From positions 1-64,000 of the forward strand of contig NZ_QEST01000079.1 in the NCBI RefSeq assembly GCF_003311645.1: DNA of 64,000 bases, given 5' to 3'. The position numbers and the translations under genes are program-made. This stretch comes from Streptomyces sp. PT12. Lineage in GTDB: Bacteria > Actinomycetota > Actinomycetes > Streptomycetales > Streptomycetaceae. The notes below the pieces were generated by a model. The model searched no databases, was not told where the DNA came from, and was given only the letters and a program-made list of their open reading frames with translations. This document shows positions 27,896 to 36,272 of this stretch, one piece after another (the stretch's first letter is position 1; each line of letters starts with the position of its first letter).

Positions 27896-28684
27896 TCAGC
27901 CGCGCTTGGCCTCGCGGATGACCGCGAACGGCGCGCCCTCGGGGTCGGTCACCCGCGCCCACCGCCCGAATGGCGAGACCTGGGGCCCGGTCAGCTGGCG
28001 TCCACCGAGCCGCTTGACCTCCTCGACGGCCTCCTCCACGTCGGGCACCGAGAAGTACGTCAGCCAGTGCGCGCCCCGGTCGTGCGGCACCGCCTCGGCC
28101 ACCCCGCGGATGCTGGCGACCGGGCGCTCACCGAGCCGCAGCGTCAGATAGTCGCTCTCCGGCGGCAACGCCTTCTCCGGCGCCGCCTCGTAGCCGAAGA
28201 CCGTCGAGTAGAACGAGCTCACGGCCCGCGTCTCGAACGTGATCAGCTCGTTCCACACGGGAGCCCCCGCGGGCCCGGGGAACGGCCCCGAGCGCCGCTT
28301 GGGCCCGCCCTGCCACAGCCCGAACGCCGCGCCCCCCGGGTCGGCCGCGATCGCAAGCCGCCCCACGTGCTCCGCGTCGAGCGGCCCCACGGCGACCGTG
28401 CCGCCGCTCTCGCGGATGGTCGCCGCGGTCGCGTCGGCGTCCCGCGTCGCGATGTACGGCAGCCACGCGACCACGCGCCGCGCGCCCTCCGCGATCTCCC
28501 CGAGCCCCGCCACCGGGTGACCGTCCCGCAGCGCGCGCACATACGCCCCGAGCTGCTTCGGTCCCTCGTCGAACTCCCAGCCGAACAGCCCGTGGTAGAA
28601 CTCCTGGCTCGCCGCCAGGTCATGCACCATCAGACTCACCCACCGGTGCGTCCCTGACATCGGCGGGCTCGCTGCTTCGGTCAT
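27896..28684 (-). CDS. VOC-family (glyoxalase/bleomycin-resistance fold) two-domain protein
   Basis: A 262-residue protein with two vicinal-oxygen-chelate modules. The first starts with HRWVSLMVHDLAASQEFYHGLFGW and the second with WNELITFETRAVSSFYSTVFGY. In the family these paired modules bind a metal or a small hydrophobic ligand. Here the first-module ligands are not complete, so a binding or resistance role is as likely as catalysis. ATG 28684 has GAGGAG about 12 bases upstream. It is divergent from the sulfurtransferase, with 87 bp between. Confidence 0.85.
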   Translation of the reverse strand: MTEAASPPMSGTHRWVSLMVHDLAASQEFYHGLFGWEFDEGPKQLGAYVRALRDGHPVAGLGEIAEGARRVVAWLPYIATRDADATAATIRESGGTVAVGPLDAEHVGRLAIAADPGGAAFGLWQGGPKRRSGPFPGPAGAPVWNELITFETRAVSSFYSTVFGYEAAPEKALPPESDYLTLRLGERPVASIRGVAEAVPHDRGAHWLTYFSVPDVEEAVEEVKRLGGRQLTGPQVSPFGRWARVTDPEGAPFAVIREAKRG

Positions 28685-28771
28685 TCTGTCTCTTCTCTCC
28701 TCGGGGTCCATCACGCCACTGCCGTTGCTCGCCCTCACGAGTCTCCCTCTCCCGACGGGGAGAATGGGCCC

Positions 28772-29611
28772 ATGACTGCAATGATCCCGGCCCCCGAACT
28801 CGCCGTCGCACTCGGCCCCGGCACGCCCCCTTCCGAGCGCCCCGCGCTGCTCGACGTGCGCTGGCGGCTCGGGGGCCCACCGGGGCGCGGGGAGTACGCC
28901 GATGGGCACCTGCCGGGCGCCGTCTATGTGGACCTGGACACCGAGCTGGCCGCCCCGCCTGGACCTGCGGGGCGCCATCCGCTGCCCGACCCCGAGATCT
29001 TCGGCGCCGCGATGCGCCGCGCCGGGGTCTCCCACGGGCGCCCCGTGGTGGTCTACGACGGCGGGCAGGGCTGGGCCGCGGCGCGGGCCTGGTGGCTGCT
29101 GCGCTGGGCGGGGCACCCCCGGGTGCGCGTCCTCGACGGCGGACTCCCGGCGTGGCAGGGCGCGTTGACCACCGACGTGCCCGAGCCGTCCGAGGGCGAC
29201 TTCGTGCCCGCGCCGGGCGCGCTCCCGGTGCTTGACGCCGCGGGGGCCGCGCGGCTGGCCAGGGAGGGCGTGCTGCTCGACGCCAGGGCGGGGGAGCGTT
29301 ACCGGGGCGACGCGGAGCCCATCGACCCCGTCGCCGGGCACATCCCCGGCGCGCTGTCGGCGCCCACCACCGGGAATGTCACCCCCGACGGCCGCATGCG
29401 CCCGCCCGCCGAGCTTGCCGCACGGCACGCCGAGTGGGGCGCCGTCCCCGGCGCGCGGGTCGGCGTTTACTGCGGCTCGGGCGTCTCCGCGGCCCACGCG
29501 GTGCTGGCCCTGGGAGAGGCGGGCATCGACGCCGAGCTGTACCCGGGGTCGTGGAGCGAGTGGACCGCCGACCCCGGGCGCCCCGTCGCCACGGGCCCGG
29601 AGCCGGGCTGA
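28772..29611 (+). CDS. Rhodanese-type sulfurtransferase
   Basis: A 279-residue protein with two rhodanese domains. The first (residues 15-135) is inactive, with the typical LLDVRWRLGGPPGRGEYADG start and no cysteine in the loop. The second holds the active-site loop VGVYCGSGVSA, with the persulfide cysteine near residue 233. Thiosulfate or 3-mercaptopyruvate is the usual donor, and this sequence does not decide between them. No signal peptide is seen. It converges on sepH with only 4 bp between stops, so no terminator fits there. Confidence 0.9.
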   Translation: MTAMIPAPELAVALGPGTPPSERPALLDVRWRLGGPPGRGEYADGHLPGAVYVDLDTELAAPPGPAGRHPLPDPEIFGAAMRRAGVSHGRPVVVYDGGQGWAAARAWWLLRWAGHPRVRVLDGGLPAWQGALTTDVPEPSEGDFVPAPGALPVLDAAGAARLAREGVLLDARAGERYRGDAEPIDPVAGHIPGALSAPTTGNVTPDGRMRPPAELAARHAEWGAVPGARVGVYCGSGVSAAHAVLALGEAGIDAELYPGSWSEWTADPGRPVATGPEPG

Positions 29612-29615
29612 CCCG

Positions 29616-30620
29616 TCACTCCTTCTTCTTGCGCCGGGTGCCGAAGACGATCTCGTCCCAACTCGGCACCGCGGCGCGGCGGCCAGGGCGGACGCCGTCC
29701 GCCTCGGCCTGCCGGTCGGTGCTGCCGGTGAGCCGGTCGCGGTGGCCCCCGACCGAGCGCGGCATGAGCACGTCCGCATAGGTCGAGCCCGCCGAGGCAG
29801 CCGGGGCCGGCCCGCCGCGCGCCGGCGGCTCGTCACCCTCGGGCTCGTCGCCCGCGGCCAGCGCCGCGGGCTGCGGGCCCTGCTGCTCGGGCACCACGAG
29901 GTCGCCCCTGAAGCTGGGCACCGCCTCAAGCAGGCTCGTCAGCGAGTCCGCGTCGTTCTCGGGCGAGGAACGCGGCGCCACGGGCCGCTCGCCCTCGCGC
30001 GGCAGCCTGGCGATTCTGGGCACGAACGGGGTGCTCGGCTCGGGGGTGTCGTCCGTCTCGCCGAGCAGCGAGCGCGCCTCGTCGTCCACGGCCTGCACCA
30101 GGCGGCGCGGCGGGTCGTACGTCCAGCTCGCGGAGTGCGTCTCCCCGGCGACCCGGTAGACGAGCAGCACCTCCCACGTGCCGTCGTCCCGCCGCCATGA
30201 GTCCCAGCGCACCGCGTCCTTGTCCGCGCCGCGCAGCAGCAGCCGCTCGGCCACCGCGTCGCCGAGCTGCGGACCCGCCGTCTCGCCGGGGCGGCGCACC
30301 GGCGTCTTGCGCGCGCGCTCGGCCATGAACGCCCGCTCGGCCAGCACCGGTCCCTCGAAGCGCCGCACCCGCTCCACGGGGATCCCCGCGAACTGTGCGA
30401 CCTCCTCGGCGGTCGCGCCGGCTCGTATGCGCGCCTGGATGTCGCGCGGACGCAGGTGGTTCTCCACCTCGATCTCGATCTGGCCCAGGCGCGCCCTGTC
30501 GTTCCGCACGGCGGCGCGCAGCCGCTCGTCGATGGGCAGGGTGTATTCCGTGTTGTCGGCAGCCTTGAGCACCAGGCGTGTGCCGTCATTGCTCACGGCC
30601 ACGACACGCAGTTCGGGCAC
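29616..30620 (-). CDS. sepH: SepH, FtsZ-binding septation protein
   Basis: A 334-residue SepH (DUF3071), which binds FtsZ and promotes its assembly during septation in Streptomyces. The conserved N-terminal domain has LRVVAVSNDGTRLVLKA and a helix-turn-helix-like part (LRPRDIQARIRAGATAEEVA, then GIPVERVRRFE). A long acidic disordered C-terminal half follows, with short conserved arginine-containing patches at the very end (DEIVFGTRRKKKE). ATG 30620 is the first start of the conserved domain. It is divergent from hemH across a 525-bp region that holds a 12-bp direct repeat near the sepH start. Confidence 0.92.
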   Translation of the reverse strand: MPELRVVAVSNDGTRLVLKAADNTEYTLPIDERLRAAVRNDRARLGQIEIEVENHLRPRDIQARIRAGATAEEVAQFAGIPVERVRRFEGPVLAERAFMAERARKTPVRRPGETAGPQLGDAVAERLLLRGADKDAVRWDSWRRDDGTWEVLLVYRVAGETHSASWTYDPPRRLVQAVDDEARSLLGETDDTPEPSTPFVPRIARLPREGERPVAPRSSPENDADSLTSLLEAVPSFRGDLVVPEQQGPQPAALAAGDEPEGDEPPARGGPAPAASAGSTYADVLMPRSVGGHRDRLTGSTDRQAEADGVRPGRRAAVPSWDEIVFGTRRKKKE

Positions 30621-31145
30621 GAGGACCTCCCGGTGGTGCCTGCCGACGTCACCTACGTCGCTGCTCCCGCTAGACGAGTGTGACTTGCCCGGGCGCAGCC
30701 TGCCACAACCTTGCTGACTTGCCCGGCGTGTCGGGCCATGGTCTTGAACCGCTGTTGTGGCACAGTCACCACTTTGCCACGTGCGGTGACCGGCGCGGGC
30801 GACGTGCGCACCCCCGGACCGCCGCGGGCCAAGACCTGGGATTTCACATTACTCCATTGGGGCCAGCCGGGAAGGGCGCCGCGCCCCGGAAGTTTCCCCC
30901 CGTCAAGGGAGTTGACCCCTTGTTTCCCCACTCCCAAGGGTGACAAGGCTCACAGACGCGGCCAACCGGTGACAATCCCCGCACGCCTCACGCGATCCAT
31001 GGCGCCTCCGTGCGCGAACTGTGCGCGAGGCGGCGAATGGCGGAACTTTGCGTGAAGATTGCGCGCGGGAACGGTCGGGGCGCCCCCATGGGCGGCGGGC
31101 GGTCCCTCGAGGGCGAGGAAGGCCCGGGTGGCAGGATGTGGGGAC
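30621..31145. promoter_or_regulatory. Divergent intergenic region of sepH and hemH
   Basis: No gene or RNA gene is supported in these 525 bp. The left part holds the direct repeat listed separately. GTCACC (30765-30770) and GGTGAC (30785-30790) form a spaced inverted repeat. TTGACC near 30911 might be a -35 element of hemH, but I could not find a matching -10. No iron-box-like sequence was seen. Confidence 0.45.
30681..30726. repeat. 12-bp direct repeat upstream of sepH
   Basis: TGACTTGCCCGG occurs at 30681-30692 and 30715-30726, 34 bp apart, about 60-105 bp upstream of the sepH start. The spacing is near three helical turns plus a little, as for a dimeric regulator. The match is exact and the regulator unknown. 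Confidence 0.55.
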
Positions 31146-32273
31146 ATGGACCGTGCCCCCGTTTCCGCTCCGTATGACGCCCTGCTGCTCCTGTCGTTCG
31201 GGGGGCCGGAAGGCCCCGACGACGTCATCCCCTTTCTGGAGAACGTCACCCGCGGGCGCGGCATCCCCCGCGAGCGGCTGGCCGCCGTCGGCGCGCACTA
31301 CCACCTCTTCGGCGGCGTCAGCCCGATCAACGAGCAGAACCGCACGCTGCTCGCCGCGATCCGCGCCGACTTCGCCGAGCACGGCCTCGACCTCCCTGTC
31401 TACTGGGGCAACCGCAACTGGGCGCCCTATGTCACCGACACCTTCCGCGAGATGGCCGCCGACGGGCGCCGCCGCGTCCTCACGCTGGCCACCAGCGCCT
31501 ACGCCTCCTACTCCGGGTGCCGCCAGTACCGCGAGGACCTGGCGGGCGCGCTGGCCGCCCTCGACGCCGAGGGTGTCCAGCCGCCGCGCGTGGACAAGCT
31601 CAGGCACTACTTCAACCACCCCGGCTTCCTCGACACCGTGACCGACGGCGTCGTCGCCGCCATCGAACGCCTGCCCGCCGGCGTGCGCGACGGCGCGCAC
31701 CTGGCCTTTTGCACGCATTCCATCCCCGACGCCTCGGCCGACACCTCGGGCCCGCCATCGGGGCACGGCCCAGGCGGCGCCTATGTCGCCCAGCACCTGG
31801 ACGCCGCCCGCGCGGTCGCCGAGGCCGTCGACCGCGCGACGGGCGCCACCCACCCGTGGCGGCTGGTCTACCAGTCCCGCAGCGGCGCCCCCTCGACCCC
31901 CTGGCTCGAGCCCGACATCAACGACCACATCGCCGCCCTGCGCGAGAACGGCGCGCCCGCCGTGGTGATGGTCCCGATCGGCTTCGTCTCGGACCACATG
32001 GAGGTCCGCTACGACCTCGACACCGAGGCCCTGGACACGGCCGAGAAGCTGGGCCTGCCCGCCGTCAGGTCCGCCACCGTCGGCGCCGACCCGCGCTTCG
32101 TGGCCGCGATCCGCGACCTCGTGCTGGAACGGGCCGCCACCGAGCGGGGCGAGACCCCGCGCCGCGCCGCCATCGGCGGCCTCGGGCCGAGCCACGACCT
32201 GTGCCCGATGGGCTGCTGCCCCGGCCGGGCGCGAAGGCCCGCCGCGGCGGGCGCCGACAGCCCCTACGCCTGA
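31146..32273 (+). CDS. hemH: Ferrochelatase (coproporphyrin III type)
   Basis: A 375-residue ferrochelatase that inserts iron in the last steps of haem synthesis. In actinobacteria this is the coproporphyrin-dependent enzyme (CpfC). The active-site histidine is in [12 protein letters not shown], and the conserved glutamate is in [14 protein letters not shown]. The cysteine-rich end [10 protein letters not shown] matches the [2Fe-2S]-binding type found in this phylum. The N-terminus carries [17 protein letters not shown] 31146 is chosen by homology. An inositol monophosphatase follows 40 bp later with its own AAGGAG site, so cotranscription is likely. Confidence 0.92.
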   Translation: MDRAPVSAPYDALLLLSFGGPEGPDDVIPFLENVTRGRGIPRERLAAVGAHYHLFGGVSPINEQNRTLLAAIRADFAEHGLDLPVYWGNRNWAPYVTDTFREMAADGRRRVLTLATSAYASYSGCRQYREDLAGALAALDAEGVQPPRVDKLRHYFNHPGFLDTVTDGVVAAIERLPAGVRDGAHLAFCTHSIPDASADTSGPPSGHGPGGAYVAQHLDAARAVAEAVDRATGATHPWRLVYQSRSGAPSTPWLEPDINDHIAALRENGAPAVVMVPIGFVSDHMEVRYDLDTEALDTAEKLGLPAVRSATVGADPRFVAAIRDLVLERAATERGETPRRAAIGGLGPSHDLCPMGCCPGRARRPAAAGADSPYA

Positions 32274-32313
32274 TCCGCCGCCGTCGCGGCCCGCCACCGC
32301 AAGGAGCACCACC

Positions 32314-33150
32314 GTGTCCGAACGCCCCGCCGCCGATCTCGCGGCCGAGCTACTCGACCTCGCCCAGGAGGCCGCCACCCGCGCGGGCCGCCTGCTGCGC
32401 GACGGCCGCCCCGCCGACCTGGGCGTCATGGCCACCAAGTCGAGCCCCATCGACGTCGTCACCGAGATGGACCTGGCGGCCGAGAAGCTGATCACCGGCT
32501 TCCTCGCCGACCACCGCCCCCAGGACGGCTTCCTCGGCGAGGAGGGCGGCACCAGCGACGGCACGAGCGGCGTGCGCTGGATCATCGACCCGCTCGACGG
32601 CACCGTCAACTACCTCTACGGCCTGCCCCACTGGGCCGTCTCCATCGCGGCCGAGCACGAGGGCGAGGTGATCGCCGCCGTGGTGGCGGCCCCGATGCGC
32701 GGCGAGACCTACCGGGCCGTGCGCGGCGGCGGCGCCTGGCGGCTGACCCGGGGCGACGCGGGGGAGACGTCCGAGCCGCTGGTCCCGCGCCCCTCGCCGC
32801 CGCTCGACCAGGCGCTGATCGGCACCGGCTTCAACTACGTCGCGACCGTCCGCACCGCCCAGGCTGCCCTCGCGGCCCGGCTGATCCCGCGGCTGCGTGA
32901 CATCCGCCGCTCCGGCTCGGCCGCCATCGACCTGTGCGACGTGGCGGGCGGCCGGCTCGACGGGTACTACGAACGCGGCCTCGCGCCCTGGGACCTGGCG
33001 GCGGGCGACCTCATCGCCAGGGAGGCGGGCGCCCTGACCGGCGGCCGCCCTGGGCGGCGCCCCGACCGCGACCTCACGGTCGCCGCGTCCCCCGGCGTCT
33101 TCGCGGCCCTCCAGCCGCTCCTCGACGAGCTCGGTGCCTGGCACGACTGA
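32314..33150 (+). CDS. Inositol monophosphatase family phosphatase
   Basis: A 278-residue Mg-dependent phosphatase of the IMPase superfamily. The metal site is intact: GFLGEEGG, IIDPLDGTVNYLYG (residues 87-102) and the second signature APWDLAAGDLIAREAG. The family hydrolyses inositol-1-phosphate, histidinol-phosphate or fructose-1,6-bisphosphate, and the sequence does not decide which. GTG 32314 follows AAGGAG by seven bases. It lies between hemH and the cutRS locus and ends 38 bp before a strong hairpin. Confidence 0.9.
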   Translation: MSERPAADLAAELLDLAQEAATRAGRLLRDGRPADLGVMATKSSPIDVVTEMDLAAEKLITGFLADHRPQDGFLGEEGGTSDGTSGVRWIIDPLDGTVNYLYGLPHWAVSIAAEHEGEVIAAVVAAPMRGETYRAVRGGGAWRLTRGDAGETSEPLVPRPSPPLDQALIGTGFNYVATVRTAQAALAARLIPRLRDIRRSGSAAIDLCDVAGGRLDGYYERGLAPWDLAAGDLIAREAGALTGGRPGRRPDRDLTVAASPGVFAALQPLLDELGAWHD

Positions 33151-33187
33151 CCCCCGCGCGTAGATCGCCTGATCGTGTGACCACGCG

Positions 33188-33222
33188 CACGGCGCCCCCC
33201 GGAGGATCCGGGGGGCGCCGTG
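33188..33222. terminator. Bidirectional terminator hairpin
   Basis: A 16-bp perfect stem (33188-33203 with 33207-33222) has a three-base loop, GGA. It lies between the inositol monophosphatase (ends 33150) and the convergent 53-residue gene (ends 33241), so it can serve both. Confidence 0.8.
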
Positions 33223-33240
33223 TCGAAGGGTCTGACCGGC

Positions 33241-33402
33241 TCAGCCGACGTGGACGCCGTGCTCCGCGGCAAGTCGGCGCAGGTCGTCCAGCTCGGCCTG
33301 CTCCACATCCATCGTGAACACGTCTCCGGCCTCACGAGCGCGGTGCAGATCGGACTCGGTGCTTTCGATTCGCTTGAGAATTCCAGCGGTGAACGCGTCC
33401 AA
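33241..33402 (-). CDS. 53-residue conserved small protein
   Basis: A short gene from TTG 33402 to TGA 33241, with a GAGGGGG ribosome binding site about six bases upstream. The protein starts MDAFTAGILKRIESTESDLH and ends with an ELDDLRRLAAEHGVHVG-type segment. It is mostly helical, acidic and amphipathic, like a small coiled coil or dimerisation module. GC-rich third positions throughout support real coding. From memory, similar short proteins occur beside cutR in Streptomyces, but I cannot verify this here. The function is unknown. It is divergent from cutR. Confidence 0.75.
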   Translation of the reverse strand: MDAFTAGILKRIESTESDLHRAREAGDVFTMDVEQAELDDLRRLAAEHGVHVG

Positions 33403-33701
33403 GGTGCGCCCCCTCGTCTTCGATCGGCGGCACTGGGGGAGTGCCGTGGTGGGTGCGACCTCTGTGGTCCCTCCACGTGGGTCGGCAGCGCGTCGGCTTA
33501 CCGCCTACAGAGGCGTGGTCGCGGGGTGTGTGGCTGTCCTCCCCGGTGCGCGTCGGCCGGAAACATCGCCCACCAGAAATTCGGGAGCCGTCCGCGTGCT
33601 CCTTCCCTTACTCCTGGTTTACGAGGGTGCGGTGCAGGATGGGTGTCGGGGGCGGCTGGCCGCCGCCCCCGCCAGCGTGTATGACGAGAGAGGGGCAGGA
33701 C
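33403..33701. promoter_or_regulatory. cutR leader and divergent promoter region
   Basis: Two hairpins are visible. GGCACT-GGGGG-AGTGCC lies at 33429-33445. A 9-bp stem at 33650-33658 with 33664-33672 has a five-base loop and sits about 30 bases upstream of the cutR start, inside the probable leader. It could be an attenuator or a translation-control element. No coding region is supported here. Confidence 0.45.
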
Positions 33702-34355
33702 GTGCGCGTACTCGTCGTGGAGGACGAGCAGTTGCTCGCGGACGCCGTCGCCACCGGCCTCCGCCGACAGGCCATGGCCGTGGACGTGGTGTACGACGGC
33801 GCAGCGGCCACCGAGCGCGTCGACCTGAACGACTACGACGTGGTCGTCCTCGACCGCGACCTCCCCCTGCTCCACGGGGACGACGTCTGCCGGCACATCG
33901 TCGAGCAGGGCAAGGCGACGCGCGTGCTGATGCTCACCGCGTCGGGGGACGTCAGCGACCGCGTCGAGGGCCTGGAGATCGGCGCCGACGACTACCTGCC
34001 CAAGCCGTTCGCCTTCAGCGAGCTGATCGCCCGCGTGCGGGCCCTGAGCCGGCGGGCCACCCCGCCGCTGCCCCCGGTCCTGGAGCGCTCCGGCATCACC
34101 CTCGACCCCAATCGCCGCGAGGTGCGCAGGGACGGGCGAGAGATCAGCCTCGCGCCCAAGGAGTTCGCCGTGCTCGACGTCCTGATGCGCAGCGAGGGCG
34201 CCGTGGTCTCCGCCGAGCAGCTCCTGGAGAAGGCGTGGGACGAGAACGCCGACCCGTTCACCAACGTCGTGCGCGTCACCGTGATGACGCTGCGCCGCAA
34301 GCTGGGGGATCCTCCGGTGATCACCACCGTGCCGGGCGCGGGATACCGGATCTAG
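33702..34355 (+). CDS. cutR: CutR response regulator, OmpR family
   Basis: A 217-residue response regulator with a receiver domain (VRVLVVEDEQLLADAV, phospho-acceptor aspartate in VVVLDRDLPL, lysine in YLPKPFAF) and an OmpR-type winged helix (ISLAPKEFAVLDVLM, NVVRVTVMTLRRKLG). CutR with CutS controls secreted and cell-envelope functions in Streptomyces, and the ferrochelatase and inositol monophosphatase neighbourhood fits that identity. GTG 33702 has GGGG six bases upstream; ATG 33681 would add seven residues. The cutS gene follows three bases after the stop. Confidence 0.93.
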   Translation: MRVLVVEDEQLLADAVATGLRRQAMAVDVVYDGAAATERVDLNDYDVVVLDRDLPLLHGDDVCRHIVEQGKATRVLMLTASGDVSDRVEGLEIGADDYLPKPFAFSELIARVRALSRRATPPLPPVLERSGITLDPNRREVRRDGREISLAPKEFAVLDVLMRSEGAVVSAEQLLEKAWDENADPFTNVVRVTVMTLRRKLGDPPVITTVPGAGYRI

Positions 34356-34358
34356 GCC

Positions 34359-35642
34359 ATGGCCGCTTCCCCGCCGCCCTCTTCGCCCAGCCCACCGCCG
34401 GCGTCCCCGCCGCCGATGCCGCCCGCCCCGCCCAAGCCGCACTGGGACCCGCACGAGACCGAGCAGCCGAGGAGCTGGCTCCGGCCGACCATCCGCATCA
34501 GGCTCACCCTGCTGTACGGCGGGATGTTTCTGATCGCGGGCGTGGTGCTGCTGACGATCATCTATCTGCTGGCGGCCCAGGCGCTCGACCGGGGCACGGA
34601 CACCCCCTTCCGGTTCAACAACCAGACGACCCAGGTCACCATCACATCCGACATCTGCCCTGCCCTGCCGAGCCCGGTGGACGCCTCGGACTTCGAGGCG
34701 TGGCTGGCCAAGTGCTCGGACACCCAGCGCGCCATCGCCCTCGACCAGCTGCTGCGCAGCTCGCTGCTCGCGCTGCTCGGCCTCGCGGTGGCGGCGTTCG
34801 CGTTCGGCTATGTGATGGCGGGCCGGGTCCTTTCGCCGCTCGGCAGGATCACCCGCACCGCGCGCCGGGTGGCCGGATCGGACCTGCACCGGCGGATCGA
34901 GCTCGACGGCCCCGACGACGAGCTGAAGGAGCTGGCCGACACCTTCGACGAGATGCTGGACCGGCTCGACCGGGCGTTCACCGCGCAGCAGCGCTTCGTG
35001 GCCAACGCCTCGCACGAGCTGCGCACGCCCCTGGCGATCAATCGCACGCTGCTCGAGGTGCAGCTCTCCGATCCCGAGGTCTCGCCCGAGGTCACCCAGC
35101 TCGGGAACACCCTGCTGGCGACGAACGAGCGCAGTGAGCAGCTGGTGGAGGGCCTGCTGCTGCTCGCCCGCAGCGAGAACGAGCTGGTGGACCGCAAGCC
35201 CGTCGACCTCTCCGAGGTCGCCGATCAGGCGGTCGAGCAGATCCGCGAGGAGGCCAGGCGCAGGGGCGTGGAGCTGGCGGGTGTCAGGCACCAGGTGTTC
35301 GTCCACGGGAACGGCGTGCTGCTCGAGCGCATCGCCCTCAACCTCGTGCAGAACGCCGTACGGTACAACGTGCCCGACGGCTGGGTGCGCGTCGATGTGG
35401 AGGCCGGGCCAGGGCAGGCGATGCTCGTGGTGGAGAATACCGGCCCGGTGGTCCCCGCCTATGAGGTCGATAACATGTTCGAGCCTTTCCGGAGGCTTCG
35501 GACGCAGCGCACGGGCAGCGACAAGGGTGTCGGTCTCGGCCTGTCCATCGTCAGGTCCGTGGCGAGGGCTCACGGTGGCTATGTCGTGGCCGAGCCCCGC
35601 GAGAGCGGCGGCCTCGTTATGCGCGTGGCCATTCCGGTCTGA
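34359..35642 (+). CDS. cutS: CutS sensor histidine kinase
   Basis: A 427-residue membrane sensor kinase. A proline-rich cytoplasmic start (residues 1-35) precedes TM1 (LTLLYGGMFLIAGVVLLTII), an extracytoplasmic loop of about 60 residues with a cysteine pair, TM2 (LLALLGLAVAAFAFGYVMAG) and HAMP. HisKA follows (phospho-histidine in NASHELRTPLAINR), then the ATPase domain (NLVQNAVRYN, GVGLGLSIVRSVA). It phosphorylates CutR. The two loop cysteines may respond to the disulfide state outside the membrane, an inference from their position. ATG 34359 follows the cutR stop by three bases. Confidence 0.93.
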   Translation: MAASPPPSSPSPPPASPPPMPPAPPKPHWDPHETEQPRSWLRPTIRIRLTLLYGGMFLIAGVVLLTIIYLLAAQALDRGTDTPFRFNNQTTQVTITSDICPALPSPVDASDFEAWLAKCSDTQRAIALDQLLRSSLLALLGLAVAAFAFGYVMAGRVLSPLGRITRTARRVAGSDLHRRIELDGPDDELKELADTFDEMLDRLDRAFTAQQRFVANASHELRTPLAINRTLLEVQLSDPEVSPEVTQLGNTLLATNERSEQLVEGLLLLARSENELVDRKPVDLSEVADQAVEQIREEARRRGVELAGVRHQVFVHGNGVLLERIALNLVQNAVRYNVPDGWVRVDVEAGPGQAMLVVENTGPVVPAYEVDNMFEPFRRLRTQRTGSDKGVGLGLSIVRSVARAHGGYVVAEPRESGGLVMRVAIPV

Positions 35643-35933
35643 GCGCGCGAGTCCGGTCTGAGCACACGAGGGGACGGGAAAGAAGGAGATGTGATCAATC
35701 ACATACCGGTGCGGGAGCGGCGCGTGCACGCCCCTGCCGCAACAGGCGTTTTGGCCCGTTAACGGCCCGATCGGCAGCCGGAATGATCACCTCTTCAGGC
35801 GTTCGGTTGGGTGTCGATTGAGTAACACCACTTGATGTGAGGCAAAATCTCCGCCTCAGGTCGGGCACAAAGTCCGACCCCCCGCGCGTTACGAGCGCTG
35901 GAGATACCACAGACACCCGGAGGGGGAGAACGA
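35643..35933. promoter_or_regulatory. Intergenic region with operator-like palindromes before DUF4193
   Basis: These 291 bp are unusually AT-rich for the window. ATGTGAT-CA-ATCACAT (35689-35704) is a perfect spaced palindrome 46 bp after cutS. A palindrome CCGTTAACGG lies near 35760. Two small hairpins (TGAGGC/GCCTCA and GGTCGG/CCGACC) follow before the DUF4193 gene. These could be an operator for the DUF4193 gene and parts of its leader or a cutS terminator. No coding region is supported. Confidence 0.5.
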
Positions 35934-36233
35934 ATGGCAACCGACTACGACACTCCACGCAAGACCGACGATGATGTCAACGAGGACAGCATCGAGGAGC
36001 TGAAGGCCCGGCGGAACGACAAGTCGGCGTCCACGGTCGATGTCGACGAGTTCGAGCAGGCGGAGGGCTTGGAGCTGCCGGGCGCCGACCTGTCGAACGA
36101 GGAGCTGTCGGTCCGGGTGCTTCCTCGGCAGGCCGACGAGTTCACCTGCATGAGCTGCTTCCTGGTGCACCATCGCTCGCAGCTCGCCTCGGAGAAGGAC
36201 GGCCAGCCCATCTGCCGCGACTGCGCGGCATGA
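35934..36233 (+). CDS. DUF4193 zinc-ribbon-like protein
   Basis: A 99-residue acidic protein of the DUF4193 family, almost universal in actinobacteria. It starts MATDYDTPRKTDDDVNEDS. A C-terminal four-cysteine element (FTCMSCFLVHHRSQLA, then ICRDCAA) should bind zinc. The function is unknown and no membrane segment is present. GGAGGGGG seven bases upstream makes the ATG at 35934 secure. It has its own promoter region and converges on the DUF3093 gene across a shared hairpin. Confidence 0.9.
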   Translation: MATDYDTPRKTDDDVNEDSIEELKARRNDKSASTVDVDEFEQAEGLELPGADLSNEELSVRVLPRQADEFTCMSCFLVHHRSQLASEKDGQPICRDCAA

Positions 36234-36240
36234 GTGTCCG

Positions 36241-36272
36241 CGCCCGGACCCTGGCTACGCCACGTCCGGGCG
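36241..36272. terminator. Hairpin between convergent DUF4193 and DUF3093 genes
   Basis: CGCCCGGAC (36241-36249) pairs with GTCCGGGCG (36264-36272) in a 9-bp stem with a 14-base loop. It includes the DUF3093 stop codon (36255-36257), so it may end both transcripts. Confidence 0.6.

Noticed and set aside
35691-35762. Short GTG frame (23 codons) after AAGGAG before DUF4193
   Set aside because: The GTG lies only two bases from the ribosome binding site, the frame lies in a palindrome, and there is no other support.
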